Positions 38,647 through 51,016 of a stretch of 64,000 bases of DNA are shown piece by piece. The first letter of the stretch is position 1, and the number at the start of each line of letters is the position of its first letter. The DNA lies in assembly GCA_022885665.1 (NCBI GenBank), contig JAGQDJ010000026.1, forward strand, positions 1-64,000, read 5' to 3'. The notes below the pieces were generated by a model that was not told where the DNA came from, searched no databases, and worked only from the letters and a program-made list of their open reading frames with translations. Made by a program: the position numbers and the translations under genes. Source of the DNA: Triops longicaudatus (Eukaryota > Arthropoda > Branchiopoda > Notostraca > Triopsidae).

Positions 38647-41600
38647 ATGGGTGCATGTGGAAGTCGTGGAAAAGCTGCCGCCCTTTCGGATTCTATTTTA
38701 GATCGAGTTACTTCGCAAACCTCGACGGACGATGATTGTTTGCTTTATCGTTTAGCCAACTTCCAAAAAGGTACAGCACAGTGTTTCAATCGATTAGCGG
38801 AAGTTCACAAATCGTACAATTGTTTCTTAGAGTTACGCATTCTCTGCTTTCTTCTCAAATTACCCATTAACTTTCACTGTTAATACGTTGAATGTCTCTT
38901 TTATTTTAGGAGGAGACTTAGTCGAGTTTTTCACAAATGAAGGGTCGGTGGAAACGGAAGCCCTGATCCGAGAACAGTTACCTTTACTTCTATACAACAA
39001 AGGAAGCGGGCGAATAGTGACGAAAACTGATTACTTGAAATGGAAATACCGCCTTCAGAACACGGTAAGCTTAGAGTTGGAGAAAATTCCGTCGTACATG
39101 AGTTGTTTCGTGATGTACGTCGTTTGATTTTTATTTTATTCCAAAGGTTTCGATTCCAATAGATCCAATACAAGATTGGGAAGACCACCACGCTTGTTGG
39201 GATTTTCAGTACCGAGGATCGTTAGGAGAAACGTTGCTACATGTTTTGATTATTTGTGACTCGAAGATTCATTACCGACTTGCCCGATTGTTGCTCAAAT
39301 GTTTTCCTCGCCTAGCGTTAGATATTGTTGAAGGCGAAGAATTCCGAGGTGTGTAACTTTTTTTTTTATATCTTGATCTTTTTTGTTTTGTTTTCATTTT
39401 CTCCGTGTGTATAGGGGCCAGCGCATTACATTTAGCAATTGCTTATAATAATACAGAGTTAGTAAAGTTGTTAGTAGAAGCGGGCGCAATTGTTAATCAA
39501 CGTGCTGTGGGTAAGTTATCGAAATATTTAATTTAAAATTCCTGAAGTAAAAGTTTTCAAACGGATATTATTGTGTCCTTATTATAGGAACTTTTTTCTT
39601 GCCGAGGGACCAGCAATGTATGCCTCGGGCAAAACATACGGATTACGAAGGCTTGGCGTACTTTGGCGAGTACCCCTTAGCTTGGAGTGCGTGCTCGGGC
39701 AACGAAGCTGTATATAACTTGTTAATCGACCGAGGGGCGGACCCAAATACGCCTGATAGTTTTGGAAACATGGTCCTACATATGGTTGTTGTCTGCGATA
39801 AATTAGTAAGCTCTCTTCTTGAGCTAAAACAATACGTCAATGTTACACCATTTCCGAAGTCAAGAATTTTTGAAAATAGTAACTTTTCTCGTTCTGCTTT
39901 CTCGCTTTAAGGAAATGTACGGGTATGCATTAAGACATCCTCGGTTAGCAGCGAAAAACGGATTGGAAAATGCAGCCGGATTAACCCCGCTAACCTTAGC
40001 ATGTCGCTTAGGTCGAGCGACCGTTTTCAGAGAAATGATGGAATTGACTGCGCTGGAATTTTGGCGTTATTCCAACATTACTTGTTCTGCCTACCCTCTA
40101 AACGCTTTGGATACTATTCAACCTGACGGTCGAAGCAGTAATATTTCTTCCTGCTGAACTGTGGCCCAGTTTAACTAATTGACTTGTTTATTTTTCTAAG
40201 ATTGGAATTCCGCATTAATGATTATTTTAAATGGCCAGAAAGAGGAACATTTAGACATGTTGGATGGTGGAATTATTCAACGACTTTTGGAAGAAAAATG
40301 GAAAACATTTGCGAGAGTAAGATTTGTTTTCATGGTTTAACGCTAATTGGTGCTTAATATTTTGTTTCACTGATTAGGGACAGTTTTTGAAACGCTTGGT
40401 TATTCTTTTCTTACATCTTTTCACGCTAAGTGTGGCGGTTTATTTGAGACCACCTGTGAACGAAGATCTTATGCCAAGCGATCCTACGGCGTCGGACGTG
40501 GCACGCTATGGTTTCGAGATTGTGACCTGCTTGTTTTGCTTAACTTACATTTTCATACAACAAGGCTCCGAGATTCTCAACACCGGCTTTGCTGGATTCC
40601 TCAAACAACTGAGCAACAATCCTGCCAAGTTTATTTTCCTCATCTCCAACTTTCTCACACTTTTTTGCGTCCCTTGCCGCTTTGTCCGTGATCGAGATAC
40701 TGAAGAAGCCATTTTGATTTTCGCGGTCCCGTGTGCCTGGTTTTTCCTAATGTTTTTTGCGGGGTAAGTATAGTGGAAAAATTCTATTATTTTCATTTAT
40801 TCATAATGAAAAATACAGGGGAAAAAACTAATCCTGTTATATGGCTCGTGTGATATCTAGAGCTGTGAAATTGACGGGACCTTTCGTGACAATGATTTAT
40901 TCAATGATTACCGGAGACATGCTCACCTTTTCTATTATCTACTTTGTCATGATTCTTGGCTTCTCGCAAGCATTTTATTTCTTACATCAAGGCACAGATG
41001 CGCCGCTGTTTTCCAACTATTTATCGACGTGGATGGGTCTATTCCAATGGACTCTGGGTGAATATAGCGTAAGTGCTTCCTTTTTTTTAAAAAAAAGTAA
41101 AAATAGATTTTGTTAATAAATATAGATAATAAAAGCGCACAAAAAAATAATATCATATTTCTTTGACTTTCTTTGCAGTATGATAAGTTAGCTGAGACAG
41201 TCCAGCCTGTACTGGCGAAAACGGTTTTCGTCGTCTTTATGGTCATGGTCCCCATTTTACTGCTAAACATGTTAATCGCTATGATGGGCAATACCTACGC
41301 TTTAGTCATTCAGCAGAGCGAGAAAGAGTGGGTTAAACAATGGGCCAAAATTGTGATTGCGTTAGAAAGAGCGGTATCGCAATCAAGCGCCAAGGAGTAC
41401 TTGATGTCCTACAGCATTAAATTACCGGGAGGGGGTGGGGAAGGTGAGGGTGGAGCTCCGGTCCAGGAAATGCGAGGAGTGATGGTCATCAAGAGCAAAA
41501 ACAAAACCCGGGCGAGACAACGTAAAGGAGCTGTTACAAACTGGAAGGTTCGTACCTTTCGCAAGTTAATGAAAACAACTGGAAAAGTTGATAACGTGAT

Positions 41601-43321
41601 AGTTGTTTGTTCTTTTCTTAGCGAGTCGGGAAAACTGTTTTAGCCGAATTAAAACGGCGAGGAATTCGGGGAGAAACTCTGAGATTGCAAATTTGGGATC
41701 CTCGTTCGGATGCCACTACTCCAGCTGAACTCAGGTTGGATTACACTTTACTTTCGTTTGTCGCATATTTTAACGTGTCATTTGTAGTCCGCTGAAAACT
41801 CCTTTAATTTCTGCAAGCGATACCGATGCTCTTAACGAGGCTCTAACAAAACTAGCGTGGCAAAATGGCCTGGGAAGCTTAAGCCAAGAGAATCCTTCTT
41901 CCAAAGGTAAAGATGGAATAAAGAAAAAATTAGGAGAATTTGGACACAGGGTAATTTTGACAAAATATAACTGATTAGCAAGGAAATCATAGACAATGGA
42001 AAAAAAAACTGTGTTGACAAAAATTATAGCGTAAAAAAGGAACAAAATGAGCAAAGTCTAAGTCCCTCTGTCCTCTCTGTTTCAATCGTCCACAAACTTA
42101 CACCTAAAGAAAAAGAAAAAAAATCTAAATGAAATATAACAAAACAAAAGGCTAAAAAGCTGCAGGGACCCGTTAAGGTTCAATGTTTACATCGATTTCC
42201 AATTGCCCTCGTTAGATATCCTCATCCAAATGAAAACCAGCCTTATTTGCTTTGTCCCTTATTTAGTTTCGTCGGCAATGGATGGTTTCGGCATGGCTTT
42301 CACGCAGTTATCCTTTACCAAAGATATCGGATTACCTCCAACAAAGGAATTGGTACACACGGCACTGCACACAGCCCCCGTAGCAGACTGTCCTCCTTCT
42401 AACCCTGTGCCCAAGCCTGAATCTTCCTCAGACTGCGAAAGCGATATCATCGCCCGCAATTTACTCTCTCAGCTCAGCAATTCCTCAGTCCTATCAACCG
42501 AACACCTTAACGAGCCCGGACCTGTTCGAAGAGGCAGTTGCCCAGCTCCGAACTTTACGCTTTTTCGCCCGTTTGCGTGGGATCGTCCGCAATCCGCCGG
42601 AATACTTTCGAGTATCCGCCACAGGTCGCGGAACAAAAACCATCCCAAGATCGTCATCGATGCAGAGCGCGAACTACGGTCTTTACCGGATGATTTTCTC
42701 CCTCCTGCTTCATCAAATAATCCCAACTTAAAACTCTTAGGTGTTGACTACAATTCCAAACCGCATAATTCAGCTAAAAAGCGCGCAAGCAAGAAAACGA
42801 ATTTAGTGAAGCCTTTAGAGGTCGCAGTGGTCCACCCTCATGCAGTGGGCGGGCCACCTACTGAAACTGCCGATGAGATTGTGCACGAGATCTTTACCAG
42901 GACCGTCGTGGCGAAACGCCAACCTTGTCTAGAACGGAACGTTGTTTGCACGGATTGTACGAATAACAGCGACGAGAGCGACGTCCCTGGTGTAAGCCCC
43001 GTTAGTCAAGCGACTGTTACAAATTCAAAAGTGAAAAAGCAAAAGCAGGCCAAGAAACCTCCTAGAACGGTATCAGCGAAAAATGGGCATAAGAAACAAT
43101 CTAGTCCCAGTAAAAAAGTTAGTTCACTTCGGCCAAAAACCGTGGCAGCCAGTAATGGAAGAAATGGGAAAGTAAAAGTACCCGTTTCAGCCGTAATGCG
43201 CAATAATGATAACAGCTCCATTAGTTCTCATAATTTGGCTGTGGGTAGAAAAATATTTGAAGGAAACCGGCGCAGCGTACTAAGTTTAACCCAGTTGTTG
43301 GATAACGAAGAATCTGCGTGA
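38647..43321 (+). CDS. iav: TRPV channel of the Inactive / OSM-9 type
   Basis: Cation channel subunit for hearing and mechanosensation in ciliated neurons, normally paired with a Nanchung-type subunit. Thirteen exons: 38647-38770, 38910-39064, 39147-39348, 39415-39510, 39588-39805, 39912-40137, 40201-40316, 40378-40763, 40861-41068, 41179-41547, 41622-41734, 41788-41906, 42216-43321; 1145 aa. Ankyrin repeats occupy residues about 130-340 (GETLLHVLIICD, ASALHLAIAYNNTELVKLLV, GEYPLAWSACSGNEAVYNLL). The linker EFWRYSNITCSAYPLNALD and DMLDGGIIQRLLEEKWKTF, six membrane helices, pore FQWTLGEYS and the S6 tail NMLIAMMGNTYA..EKEWVKQWAKIV follow. The GEYPLAW form and the roughly 370-residue basic C-terminal tail favour Inactive over Nanchung. 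No Nanchung partner is in the window. Confidence 0.9.
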
Positions 43322-44852
43322 AGTTGAATCGTCAAGAGATTTCTTTTGTTGAATTTGAAACAACTTTGCTTTGTATCAATATATGAGGCAGAGATATTTG
43401 AAACTGGACTTTTTGAGTTGACTTAAACAATCCAAAACAAGCAGCTGTAGCACGTGCGAATGAAAGGTGAGCTTATGTCCACTCGTAGAGAATTCCCCGC
43501 TCCCGGCTAATGGATCAAGAGCTGTTGAGTCAACACAGAAAATGGGTGAGTTCCATTATAATAGGTTGGCGAGGTTAACCAGGCAATAGGCTAAGAATTC
43601 CATTTTGGTCACAGTTATACTTCCATTTACGCTATTTTAAAAGGAATATTTTCTTATACGGCGCTGAAATTATTAAATATAATTAAAATACAGATAATTA
43701 AATAACCAGTGACAAAACTGGAATTGAAGATTGCATGCAGCTGTACGAATCTTATCGAATTAACTGCAATAGTTATGGGAGGTACGTATATTAATATACG
43801 CATAGAATGAAATAAAATAGCGTTAAATTCCATTTTTTTCTAATAGTAAGCTTTCGTACAGAAGAGGGAAGTGACATTTCGGACAGTTTTATGTATTTTA
43901 CATTTCGCTTTGTGTGCAAACAAAACTGTAACATTAAAAGACATCTAATAGTTACACAATACAGTTCTGGCAGTTACAATAAAGAAGAGAGTTCCAGAAA
44001 AACAGAAATAAGGGCAAAGCACAGTGAAAACTAGAGACTCGTCCAAGTGTACAAACTGTCTACTAGAGGGGCCAGTCCGGGCTGAGTTGGGACAAAGTAT
44101 CAGTTTGTTTGCCATAGGGCAAGTGACAGATCTGCTTTTCAAGAAAAATGCATGATGGAGTTGAAAGGAATATATAAAAAGCTGCTGGCGCAATGCAAAT
44201 TGCCTGTCTAAAAGTTGAAGCACTGTTCTAGTCTGAAAATTCGCTTTTTTATTTTGCCTATGCCAGCTTCCTTTTCCCTATATTGTTTCTGTATTATGTG
44301 TTGCAGGTTAATGCAATGTGGGAGGTTTGGAGGATGTTTGTTTTGTTTCACCTTTTGGAAAGTTAAACGTTTTTCTCGCATCGAGTTTTGGGGTGGGCCC
44401 CAGATGTTCTAAAAACTTGGGTGGAAAAGCCTTTCTACTAAATGGATGGAAACATATACAAGCTGTCACTCATGAGCAAAATAGGTACACACTATAACAT
44501 GTGTTGTGGTAGAGTTGCCTGTATTTTCGCTCCCAACTTGCTAATTTTACAAGCTATGTTGATGTGGAAACCTCAACAAAACGCTCTTTGGGAAGAAAGA
44601 CAAGCCATTAACCTCGCTGTGACACGCGGCTACCAACACCGCAGGGAGTAAAAGACAGTGACCACCAGTTGGAAAGCATCTTGATGGTTAACTTTTTGAC
44701 CCGCTGGCACACGAAATATCCTTGTTCTTAAGTAAGACCTTTAAAACAAGTTACTGAAAGACTTGTTTGCCGGCTAATTCTTTGTATTACATCGTTATCA
44801 CGTATACAGATTTTTAGTTGTCTCTAGTTCACTAAAAGCGGACAGACAAAAA
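43322..44852. other. Convergent spacer, 1.5 kb
   Basis: Lies between the stops of the TRPV gene (+) and DMRT gene (-). It contains short open frames without recognisable domains or splice structure. Parts are probably 3' UTR. No RNA gene or clear repeat seen. Confidence 0.4.
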
Positions 44853-46524
44853 TTAAGGAGACATGGAAGGTTTACGTTCATTCAATTCCAAAAGGCCCAT
44901 TCCACTCGATGAAGGAACGGTACCACCGTTGGGACACAAATTTCTGTGTGGCGTTTGGAGTAACCACGGGTGGTTGAGGTAAGGACTGGGCCAGAAGGCA
45001 GGAAGAAATTTCATGGGAGGGAAAGGGTTGACAAGAAAATTTGGACGCCACAGTCCTTCGTTGTATGGTGAGTTGTAGCTCGGAACTGGAACAAACGCCG
45101 ATTTATTACTGGTGCTGCTGCTGGAAGGAGACGCAGGCGGAGGAGGCACCTTGTTGGGTGATATTACTGCAGAGGGACCGAAATTATTTTGCACCATCAT
45201 TTCTATAGCTTTGGTGACATCGTTATTGCAAGACTGTAGAACGCTTTCTATGGTTACGGGCTTGAGGTGCGGGAAAACTCGCGATAACATTTCTGCTGTC
45301 GGCGGAGATTGCGGGTGGTCTTTCGGGGTGCAAGGTGCAGCTGGGGTATGAGATTCGGAAGGAGAAGGAGATACTGTGACATCGTCGTCGTCAGATAAGG
45401 GAGGCGCAACTTCGTTTTTCTCCGGCAGCGGCAGACTTGGCTGCGAAGTCTTGAGAATCTCGTCCGCAATGGAAGGCTTTGTGCGACTGGAAGTTGGTGC
45501 CTCACGTTGTGGTTCATCTACCGATATGCCGAAAATCGGCCCAGGTGGTAAGTAAGGTAACTGGGTACCAGTGGCCACCGAACGAAGGCCTAGCGCGATA
45601 GCGTCTTCTGTTGCCTGCTGCCTTTTCAAAGCCACCTGTTTTGCATTTTGATCAAGATACAATAATAAGTAACTGGAACTAATGACAGTAGATTCTCGTT
45701 ATAACGAACCCTTTTACAACGAACTCTATGCTATAATGAGCGGATTTTCAATTTCCGAAGTATGCAATTGTAAAGAAAAAGTGTCTGATGCACGTATGCC
45801 GAACTTGGTATACACCGAACAGTTTTTCTTGGTAAGGTTAAGTACGTTAAAACAACCTTCTACTGTATAAATTGAGCAAAGAACAGTAATATTAATCTTC
45901 TGATCCGTTTTGCGCTTTCGTTGCTTAGGAATTATACGTGATGTGGCACAGGCCATTCAGTTTTATAAATTACGAACTTATAAGAATTAAATGTTCTCAT
46001 TATAGAGAATGCAACGGTATAGCGTTCAACTTTATAAATGTATGAAAAAAAGGTTCGTTTGGAGATTTGAAAAATATTTAAGACTCACAAATTTAGTTTC
46101 AATTAACGGTGTCCTTTTAACAGTTACCGTAAACCTTCTCCGTAACATTTTCGTTAATTGTTTTTGGGCAAACTGTTACATGTAATAAGCATCATGCAAA
46201 ATATTTTTCAGGATTCTAACCTATAGAACAAGTCAATTTTGTATATGAAGCGTTTGAGTTTTTCGACATTTTTTTTCACGAAAGAAGGCGAATTCAGTTT
46301 GTGTTCATGCACAAGTGCATAAATAGGGATAACAGAAAACGTACTTGTGCAGCCATGACACGCTGGCGTTCTGCTATTAAATTGCACTTAATACAAAGAC
46401 AATCCTTAAAGCGGCAGTGGCGTTTGTGCCCCTTCAACCAGGAAATAACTCCGTGATTTCTGCAACGAGCACACTTGGGACGCCGGAGGAGCGCTCCACC
46501 ATGGTGGCGTTCGTTTGAGTCCAT
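44853..46524 (-). CDS. DMRT transcription factor with DM and DMA domains (DMRT3 / dmrt93B-like)
   Basis: Doublesex/MAB-3-related DNA-binding regulator of sexual or neuronal differentiation. Two exons, 46524-46345 and 45635-44853, give 320 aa. The DM domain is at residues about 14-66 with all zinc ligands: C-A-R-C-R-N-H-G-V-I-S-W-L-K-G-H-K-R-H-C, then C-L-C-I-K-C, then ERQRVMAAQVALKRQQA across the intron. W in HGVISWLKGHKR and the short basic start favour the DMRT3/93B group. A DMA (ubiquitin-binding CUE-like) domain follows at about 170-205: VFPHLKPVTIESVLQSCNND. The 709-bp intron contains a MITE. An upstream coding exon cannot be excluded, but the first exon opens with a good ATG. The subgroup is inference. 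Confidence 0.88.
45686..45868. mobile_element. MITE with pogo/Tigger-like ends in the DMRT intron
   Basis: Starts CAGTAGATTCTCGTTATAAC at 45686, the best-preserved end in the window, and ends CCTTCTACTG near 45865, about 180 bp later. It is flanked by TA-type dinucleotides, as expected for pogo/Tigger insertion at TA. No transposase frame fits inside. Confidence 0.6.
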
Positions 46525-47781
46525 TGTGGACGAGGAGCTGTTCGAAACTGTGGAGGAACAGATACGGCAGCACGAATCATGTATATCTTCAAAAGCGTAT
46601 ATGGGATTTTGTAGCTTCTATATTTGCAAGTAGCCGAGTTTCAGGATTGGTCAGGCGTCCGTGGCAGGAGGCGGAGGCAATGTTGGGTGTCAGCGAAAAC
46701 CGACTTGTTCTTAAACACATATGTGTGTATGTGTGTATTTATGATGTGTGTATACTTTGCAGAGAGCTGACGCAGGGAAGTGACAAGTGCCTGATGGATG
46801 CTGTGCCGAACATGCCATGGTGTCAATTTTCCTTAAAGCCATTAGAGGTTTCCCGCGCCGATCAGCTGCCCCATTGAGAACCGAAACTCAAACGTCCCTT
46901 TCTCTATACAAGAACACCGGTTTGCATGGTTTTCCAGTGACGGGAAAATAGACTCCGTTTACTCGAGTAAGTTTACGTGACTTGCTATAAAAGGTGTTTT
47001 TTATCATTGTTTGTTTGGCATAAAAATCACTCACCTGCAGGATTCTCGAATTAAGGAAGTATTAGAATAAATACGTGTAGTCTACAAGAAAATATAATGC
47101 ATACATAAAAGATCGTGCATATTTCCTTATTTTCGAAATAATCTCCCAGCTTGCAGTAAACGACAAATGCAAACAAACTGTACACTTCTGGATTTCTAAG
47201 CTCTTCACACTTCTTTCACGTTGCCTTAACTTAAAAGCTCAGGAGTAACAGCATTTCAAGATTAAGCGAACGTTATAAATTTCTACAACATTTGAAGAGA
47301 TTTTGTCGTAAATATTTATATTTTGCTTCAACGAGAAAGCCGATGCGTCAAAATTTTGAAGTCGCTCGTCTTAGAACACAAAACCAAACCAATCAATAAC
47401 TTGCTCTTCAGGGTTTAGTTCAAATACCTTTTATTTAAATAAACACGAAAATTTGTTGGAACAGATTGTAAAAAAAAGATAATGCATTCAACAAACAAAA
47501 CTACAAACAAATTCCACAGTAAAGGCAAGAGTATAAGATATAAGCCTCGACACAACTCGTACAATAAAAGCAAAGGTATAAAATATAACAGTAAAAAAAT
47601 TTAACAGTGAAAGCAAAAATATGAGACTGACATAACAGAAACAACAAATAAGAATTATTCGAACATCGAGAAAGATGACAAGACCGAGTCACTCCTATAG
47701 CGACATTTGTAAATAAAGCTATTGAAGGAACAGTTGCTTTAGATTTAGTCTTTATTGTCATTTTCAACGTTTGTATCATAG
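46525..47781. other. Spacer upstream of DMRT
   Basis: Should hold the DMRT promoter. It contains a GT/TA-rich patch (46721-46755) and AT-rich sequence to the right. I looked here for an N-terminal RAD9 exon and found none. Confidence 0.4.
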
Positions 47782-49000
47782 AAGAAGCCTGGATTTTGTT
47801 TGGAGGACACCTGAAGATCTATTTGAATTCAGCGCGCTTTTCGAAATGGTCACTAGAATACGCTGCTCCCCCACGCCACATACAATGGACGAGGTCAGTC
47901 GTTCTCGAGCCTTCGTCACATGCGGAAGATGTAGTGAGGAGGTCTTCGACCAATTTTCGACTGTTGACGATTACGCTATAAACAAGACACTACTGTTGAC
48001 TTTTAAGGTACGCAGTTAGCTGTTGTTGTTTTTTTGTGTGTAATAATTTTCAAACCCCTTTCTGAAAAAAATTCAACCTTTCGTGGGATTAACACGAGTA
48101 CTTCATGTTGCGTGCTTCTATTGTGATAGTATTAGTATCTCGTCGTCAGAATTTCAACTTACAACAACTTGTTAGACAAGGTTGTCTGAATTCCTTAATG
48201 GTAGCAACGATTAATCTTCCATCCTTATGTGTTACTTATAGCAGGTCGTGTGTCAGGTCGCGTTCTACATGTATACTTTCGTAACATCTATGCGAAAGCA
48301 AAAAAGTCACACCGGAAATGTATTTTTATTGAGTCACCTGACATTGTATCGATGTTAAATAAAAGCTGAATTATGACAAACCTTAACCGAAGCAACGATG
48401 CACGGTGGACACACGTGGGATATTTTACCTTTCCTTGTGGTAGATCATATCATGGGGATTTAGCGACGTACATTCGGAGTCTAAAGTGCAAGTAATGCTT
48501 TCTTATGAAAATCGAAAATTAAAATATTTATGCTTCGTCAGGTGCATGCATTTTTGTGATCCAATTTTAAAAATTAATTATATGTACAGGCTGGTTTTGG
48601 GCTGACGGAGACGCTGTTTATTTTCATTAAAGTACAATACCTGTGTAGCCATCAGCATCAATACACAGCCATCAGCAGCCAATATGTTTTGTCTTATTAC
48701 AAGTCTTGTGGCCAACTTGCATTTTCCATGGACAAAGTACGAGTATATGTATCATTTTAGCTTTGTTGGAAGCAGATTTTCACACGATGTGTACTCGTGG
48801 ACCTGTTGAATGTGTTTTTCATTCTGCTCGAAGGTAATTACTCAGATTTGCAGTATTAATGTGCTCTTTATTTTATCGCCTCTATTAGACTTAGAACGTT
48901 TCGTGATTTGGTTGAATTGCTTGAGCTCATCAGTATGAGTTATCCTTTCATTTTGGAGGATCTACCAAAACAAAACCGTGAAACATTTTCGGTATTGTAA
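47782..49000 (+). pseudogene. RAD9-like gene fragment (9-1-1 clamp), C-terminal half only
   Basis: Four exon-like blocks with good splice sites (47782-48007, 48590-48736, 48761-48833, 48889-49000) carry pieces that resemble the second clamp domain of RAD9: FVTCGRCSEEVFDQF..INKTLLLTFK, then VLSYYKSCGQLAFSMDK, then LLEADFHTMCTR. These parallel the family pattern of an EE-F segment, a T-F-x-L-K-E-F segment, L-S-x-x-F...G-R-P...F-S and L-x-E-A-D-F. The second and third blocks do not join in frame: 48736 ends on a codon boundary but the RAD9-like frame after 48760 needs one carried base. No N-terminal half was found upstream. It may be a decayed copy, or a real gene with a base lost in assembly. 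Similarity is from memory. Confidence 0.35.
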
Positions 49001-50091
49001 ACTGCTACTCGCGTTTACAACTTGCGTCAGAGGTAAACATTAAACCCTGTTGTGATACTGATAAAAATTTTCCTTCTGTTTTGGAAAAATTGTTTTATAA
49101 TATCCGTAGTTCCGAGGTGAATTGGGCATTAGTGCGGCTTGACTTGTGGAACTGGGACACCGCAAGGAGTGACTCGACCTTTGCGGACTCAAGAAATCGT
49201 TTATGCGAGCACGATGACAGTTCGATCTTTCGTTCGTCGTAAGCATAGGTAAGATTAAAAGCTGTTCGGTTAATACCATTAATGGTTTGTTGTTTGTGTA
49301 GTTACTGCTTGTACCCGGAAAGCACTCAAACTAGTTTTTTGTGCTCCTCCGAAGGCATTGAGAATCATTCGTCGAAATACCACGGTGCTGCTTGATTTGT
49401 GTGTGCAGGTCCAGCAGTGAGTTCAACCGTCTTAGAGCTCTACCGTAGTTTCTCTCACCTGATGTTTTCCTAATTTTTCTAATGCAAGGAGTCGCTTCTG
49501 TTCTTTCCGCGTTCGTTTGTAACTTGCCATGCCACGGTTCTGAATACTCAAGAAAACGTGTGTGCATATTTTGCAACGAACAGATTGAATCTTTCAGTTT
49601 TGAACTACACGTGGGTTTCGTCCGTTTCCTAGAGCTTCAGTTGTACTTTTTATCAATAGTTGTATGCCCTTTGGACTTTTCGTAATCTTCATGTACAGAA
49701 ATTATTTATGAATACAATTTTATTATGTAGAAAAAACGGTTTCTTTATTTTCTTGCCTGCGAAAAATATAGATTTTTTTCTTCAGAATTATCCACAAAAA
49801 CGAGGACATTCTTATAAAACGAATTTTTGTCTGCAAAAATGGCCTTTTTTCGAAAAATGATCCGTGTTTTTGAACTTACCGCTAAAAAGTATGACTTCCC
49901 CTCGAAAATCCTGGCTTCTCATTGGTGAAAAGCTGGAAAAATAGGCGTGGCCTATTTTTGGCTCTGGAAAGCCGTTTTCCGGGTTATTTTCCATTTGATT
50001 CAATGGTAAGCAAAGGGGGTCCCCTTCGAAAATCGAGAAAAATGAGAGCTCCGCCCTTCCTCTCTACCGAGCTCCTCCCTGGCTTGGCTCG

Positions 50092-50192
50092 TATCCCCTG
50101 TACTCGCTACTGTCCTACCTGGCTTCCCAGGCTTGCTCGATTTTCCCGAACAGCCTGGTATTCCAGGTTTGACAATGCGAGTACAGGGGATA
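50092..50192. repeat. 16-bp perfect inverted repeat
   Basis: TATCCCCTGTACTCGC at 50092-50107 is repeated in inverted form, GCGAGTACAGGGGATA, at 50177-50192. The 69-bp loop is rich in CCTGG/CCAGG. It sits next to the tRNA-like segment and probably belongs to the same element body. Confidence 0.75.
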
Positions 50193-50274
50193 GGAGACAA
50201 GTCAAGTGGAGGTTCAGTCAATGGAAGGATTGGTGCCATGCCTCAACACAGGGGCATTCAAGAAAATTTAGTCT

Positions 50275-50347
50275 TGGATGCGACTCGAACCCACGACCTC
50301 ACAGTCTGAAGCCTGATGCCTTAGACCGTTCGGCCAATTCACGTTGA
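50275..50347 (-). mobile_element. tRNA-Leu-like segment, probable head of a SINE
   Basis: Read on the minus strand, it has an A box TGGCCGAACGG (50336-50326), an anticodon-like CTTCAGA loop, and a perfect B box GGTTCGAGTC (50291-50282), with spacing like a tRNA of Leu type. The anticodon stem does not pair well, and the long variable arm and matching acceptor ends are missing, so it is not a working tRNA. A tRNA-derived SINE running minus-ward, with the inverted repeat as part of its body, explains it best. Confidence 0.55.
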
Positions 50348-50614
50348 GAAATGGGTTACCAGAATATATATTTAAAAATAGCCTGGTAAATCCCCCACAT
50401 CTGATCTCAGATCCCGCATATCAGATCTGATGGAGATGTACGGAGTCACCCTAAATAGTGAGGACAAACGGTGAAGCTAGTGTTTACACTTTTGCTAGTC
50501 AGGGTTTATAGCTAAGTGTGAATCAGTAAATGTACTGTTTACTTCTCAGGTCTACATCAAGAAGTGAGCGCGTTGAAATTAGGACGCAAGAGGAAAGAAG
50601 CTGTGCTTTCCAAA

Positions 50615-51016
50615 ATGAGTATGCGAAAACATGTCCAGTTTATTGCTCGTACTGTAATTGTAAATCAGAACAATGTTGAAGAAGCTTGCCGCACAATCAA
50701 TCGGTAAGTTATCCAATAATTTTCCACTAAAACAACCAACAGGCTAACTTAATTTTACTAATCTTTTCGTAAAGAATTATGGGAGCGGAAGGCTGGTTTG
50801 ATCAGTTTCGTAGAACACGCCGTTATGAAAAACCCTTCCAGGTAAATTAGTACCATGTGCAAATCATGTTATGCATTAATACGATTTTCTTTTCTCCAGA
50901 CGAGGCGCCGAGTAAATTATGAAAAATGCAAAGCCATCTACAACGAAGACATGGCCAGAAAAATTCAGTTTGTAATGCGCACAAATCGTTTGGACCCATT
51001 CCCGGGATGTTCATAG
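50615..51016 (+). CDS. MRPS21: Mitochondrial small ribosomal subunit protein bS21m
   Basis: Component of the mitochondrial 28S subunit. Three exons (50615-50703, 50775-50841, 50900-51016) give 90 aa; the human protein has 87. Seen: KHVQFIARTVIVNQNNVEEA, RTINRIMGAEG, RRTRRYEKPFQ, CKAIYNEDMARKIQFVMRTNR and the final D-P-F-P-G-C-S, matching the family throughout. The short basic N-terminus serves as mitochondrial signal in this family. The first ATG (MSMRKH) is used. Confidence 0.95.

Larger units (their letters stand above)
49001..50614. other. Spacer with a SINE-like element before MRPS21
   Basis: No coding exon recognised between the RAD9-like fragment and MRPS21. The right part (50040-50350) holds an inverted repeat and a tRNA-like segment described separately. 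The stretch 50350-50614 includes the MRPS21 5' flank. Confidence 0.45.

Noticed and set aside
45682..45870. Plus-strand 62-codon frame beginning MTVDSRYNEPF
   Set aside because: It is a translation of the MITE in the DMRT intron; similar peptide readings appear in the SSUH2 intron element.
50275..50347. Functional tRNA-Leu gene
   Set aside because: Only the A and B boxes are good; the anticodon stem, long variable arm and acceptor stem do not form.
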